Below are positions 63,740 through 64,000 of a stretch of DNA of 64,000 bases, one piece after another. The notes under the pieces are model-generated. The model was not told where the DNA came from. It saw only the letters and a list, made by a program, of their open reading frames with translations, and did not search any database. The DNA lies in NCBI GenBank assembly GCA_944472155.2, contig OX235277.1, positions 17,494,804-17,558,803 of the forward strand. The letters are read 5' to 3'. The translations under genes and the position numbers were made by a program. The DNA is from Trichobilharzia szidati (Eukaryota > Platyhelminthes > Trematoda > Strigeidida > Schistosomatidae). Position 1 is the first letter of the stretch. Every line of letters starts with the position of its first letter.

Positions 63740-63913
63740 AGTCTCCTTAAGAATATGCTTCAGGAAAAGAGAGACGCGAAGAGTAAACATCGTAGTGCCG
63801 TAGATAACATGAGTGAAAATGGTTCCATGGAATTCAGGGTGAGTTTCATCCATACCACAGAGTTTCACTGCCAGTCTGAAATCATGAGAACACTAACTAC
63901 AGATATACACTGA
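63740..63913 (+). other. Conserved short frame, right arm (exon candidate)
   Basis: It contains KRDAKSKHRSAVDNMSENGS and FIHTTEFHCQSEIMRTLTTDIH and stops at 63,911-63,913. A possible donor GTGAGT follows ATTCAGG near 63,838. It could be the next exon of a gene beginning at 63,288, but no joining splice pair is obvious. Confidence 0.3.
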
Positions 63914-64000
63914 CATTTATTCATCGAACGTACCAACAGTTTATTCCTTTTGCAAGGGCAGTGAACGACTGTTCAAGGCGTGCTTTGAAATTGTTTGTGC

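Larger units (their letters stand above)
54886..64000 (-). repeat. Giant palindrome, right arm (continues past window)
   Basis: This is the reverse complement of the left arm. Right-specific sequence lies at ~58,900-59,590 (about 700 bp) and ~62,690-63,190. The arm is still pairing with 45,959 at the last base of the window, so the true arm is longer than 9.1 kb. Confidence 0.9.

Noticed and set aside
1..64000. CRISPR arrays, bacterial operons, rRNA
   Set aside because: No regularly spaced short direct repeats, Shine-Dalgarno-led gene runs or rRNA signatures were seen. Intron and retroelement content is eukaryotic.

Overview
The window reads as a schistosome-like trematode (flatworm) genome. 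It is AT-rich and gene-poor, and is packed with decayed Penelope-like (PLE), CR1-like and RTE-like retroelements. It also carries tRNA-derived SINEs of the Sm-alpha type with hammerhead-like tails, and it uses very short 5' introns (39-51 nt). No rRNA, functional tRNA, bacterial operon or CRISPR array is seen. The species call is inference from element types and gene architecture.

Layout. 0-7.6 kb: anonymous DNA with a ~460 bp inverted-repeat pair (0.97-2.55 kb), a stray copy of the outer palindrome arm (4.08-5.35 kb) and a dead non-LTR retrotransposon (6.2-7.6 kb). 8-43.7 kb: three diverged copies of a segmental duplication. Unit A is 7.99-10.47 plus 17.0-21.08 kb, unit B is 29.9-32.9 plus 33.8-37.8 kb, and unit C is partial (39.5-43.7 kb). 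Unit A is split by a PLE that is itself split by a nearly full-length CR1-like element (12.6-16.2 kb). An RTE endonuclease remnant lies at 26 kb and a PLE fragment flanked by inverted repeats at 21.5-22.7 kb. 45.96-64.0 kb: a giant imperfect palindrome with ~9 kb arms and a 127 bp spacer centred at ~54,822. Its right arm runs off the end of the window.

The genes of interest are four copies of one small secreted-peptide gene: one in unit A (18.2 kb), one in unit B (34.8 kb), and two head-to-head copies beside the centre of the palindrome (54.4 kb on minus, 55.25 kb on plus). Each has a TATA box 66-70 bp upstream of the ATG. A first coding exon holds only the ATG, and a second exon of exactly 109 nt encodes the signal peptide. 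A last exon carries, in three copies, a dibasic KR/KRR site followed by a C-terminal tail with a C-x6-C loop. This is the layout of a prohormone-like precursor of a small cyclic peptide. The tails differ strongly between the duplicon and palindrome copies while the loop size is kept. Unit A's copy carries a 1-bp frameshift that destroys the dibasic site and replaces the tail. I do not recognise the family; the peptide interpretation is inference.

The mobile elements date the duplications. The PLE and CR1 remnants downstream of the gene are shared by A and B, so they are older than that duplication. A SINE is present only in A, and a fold-back element only in B and C.
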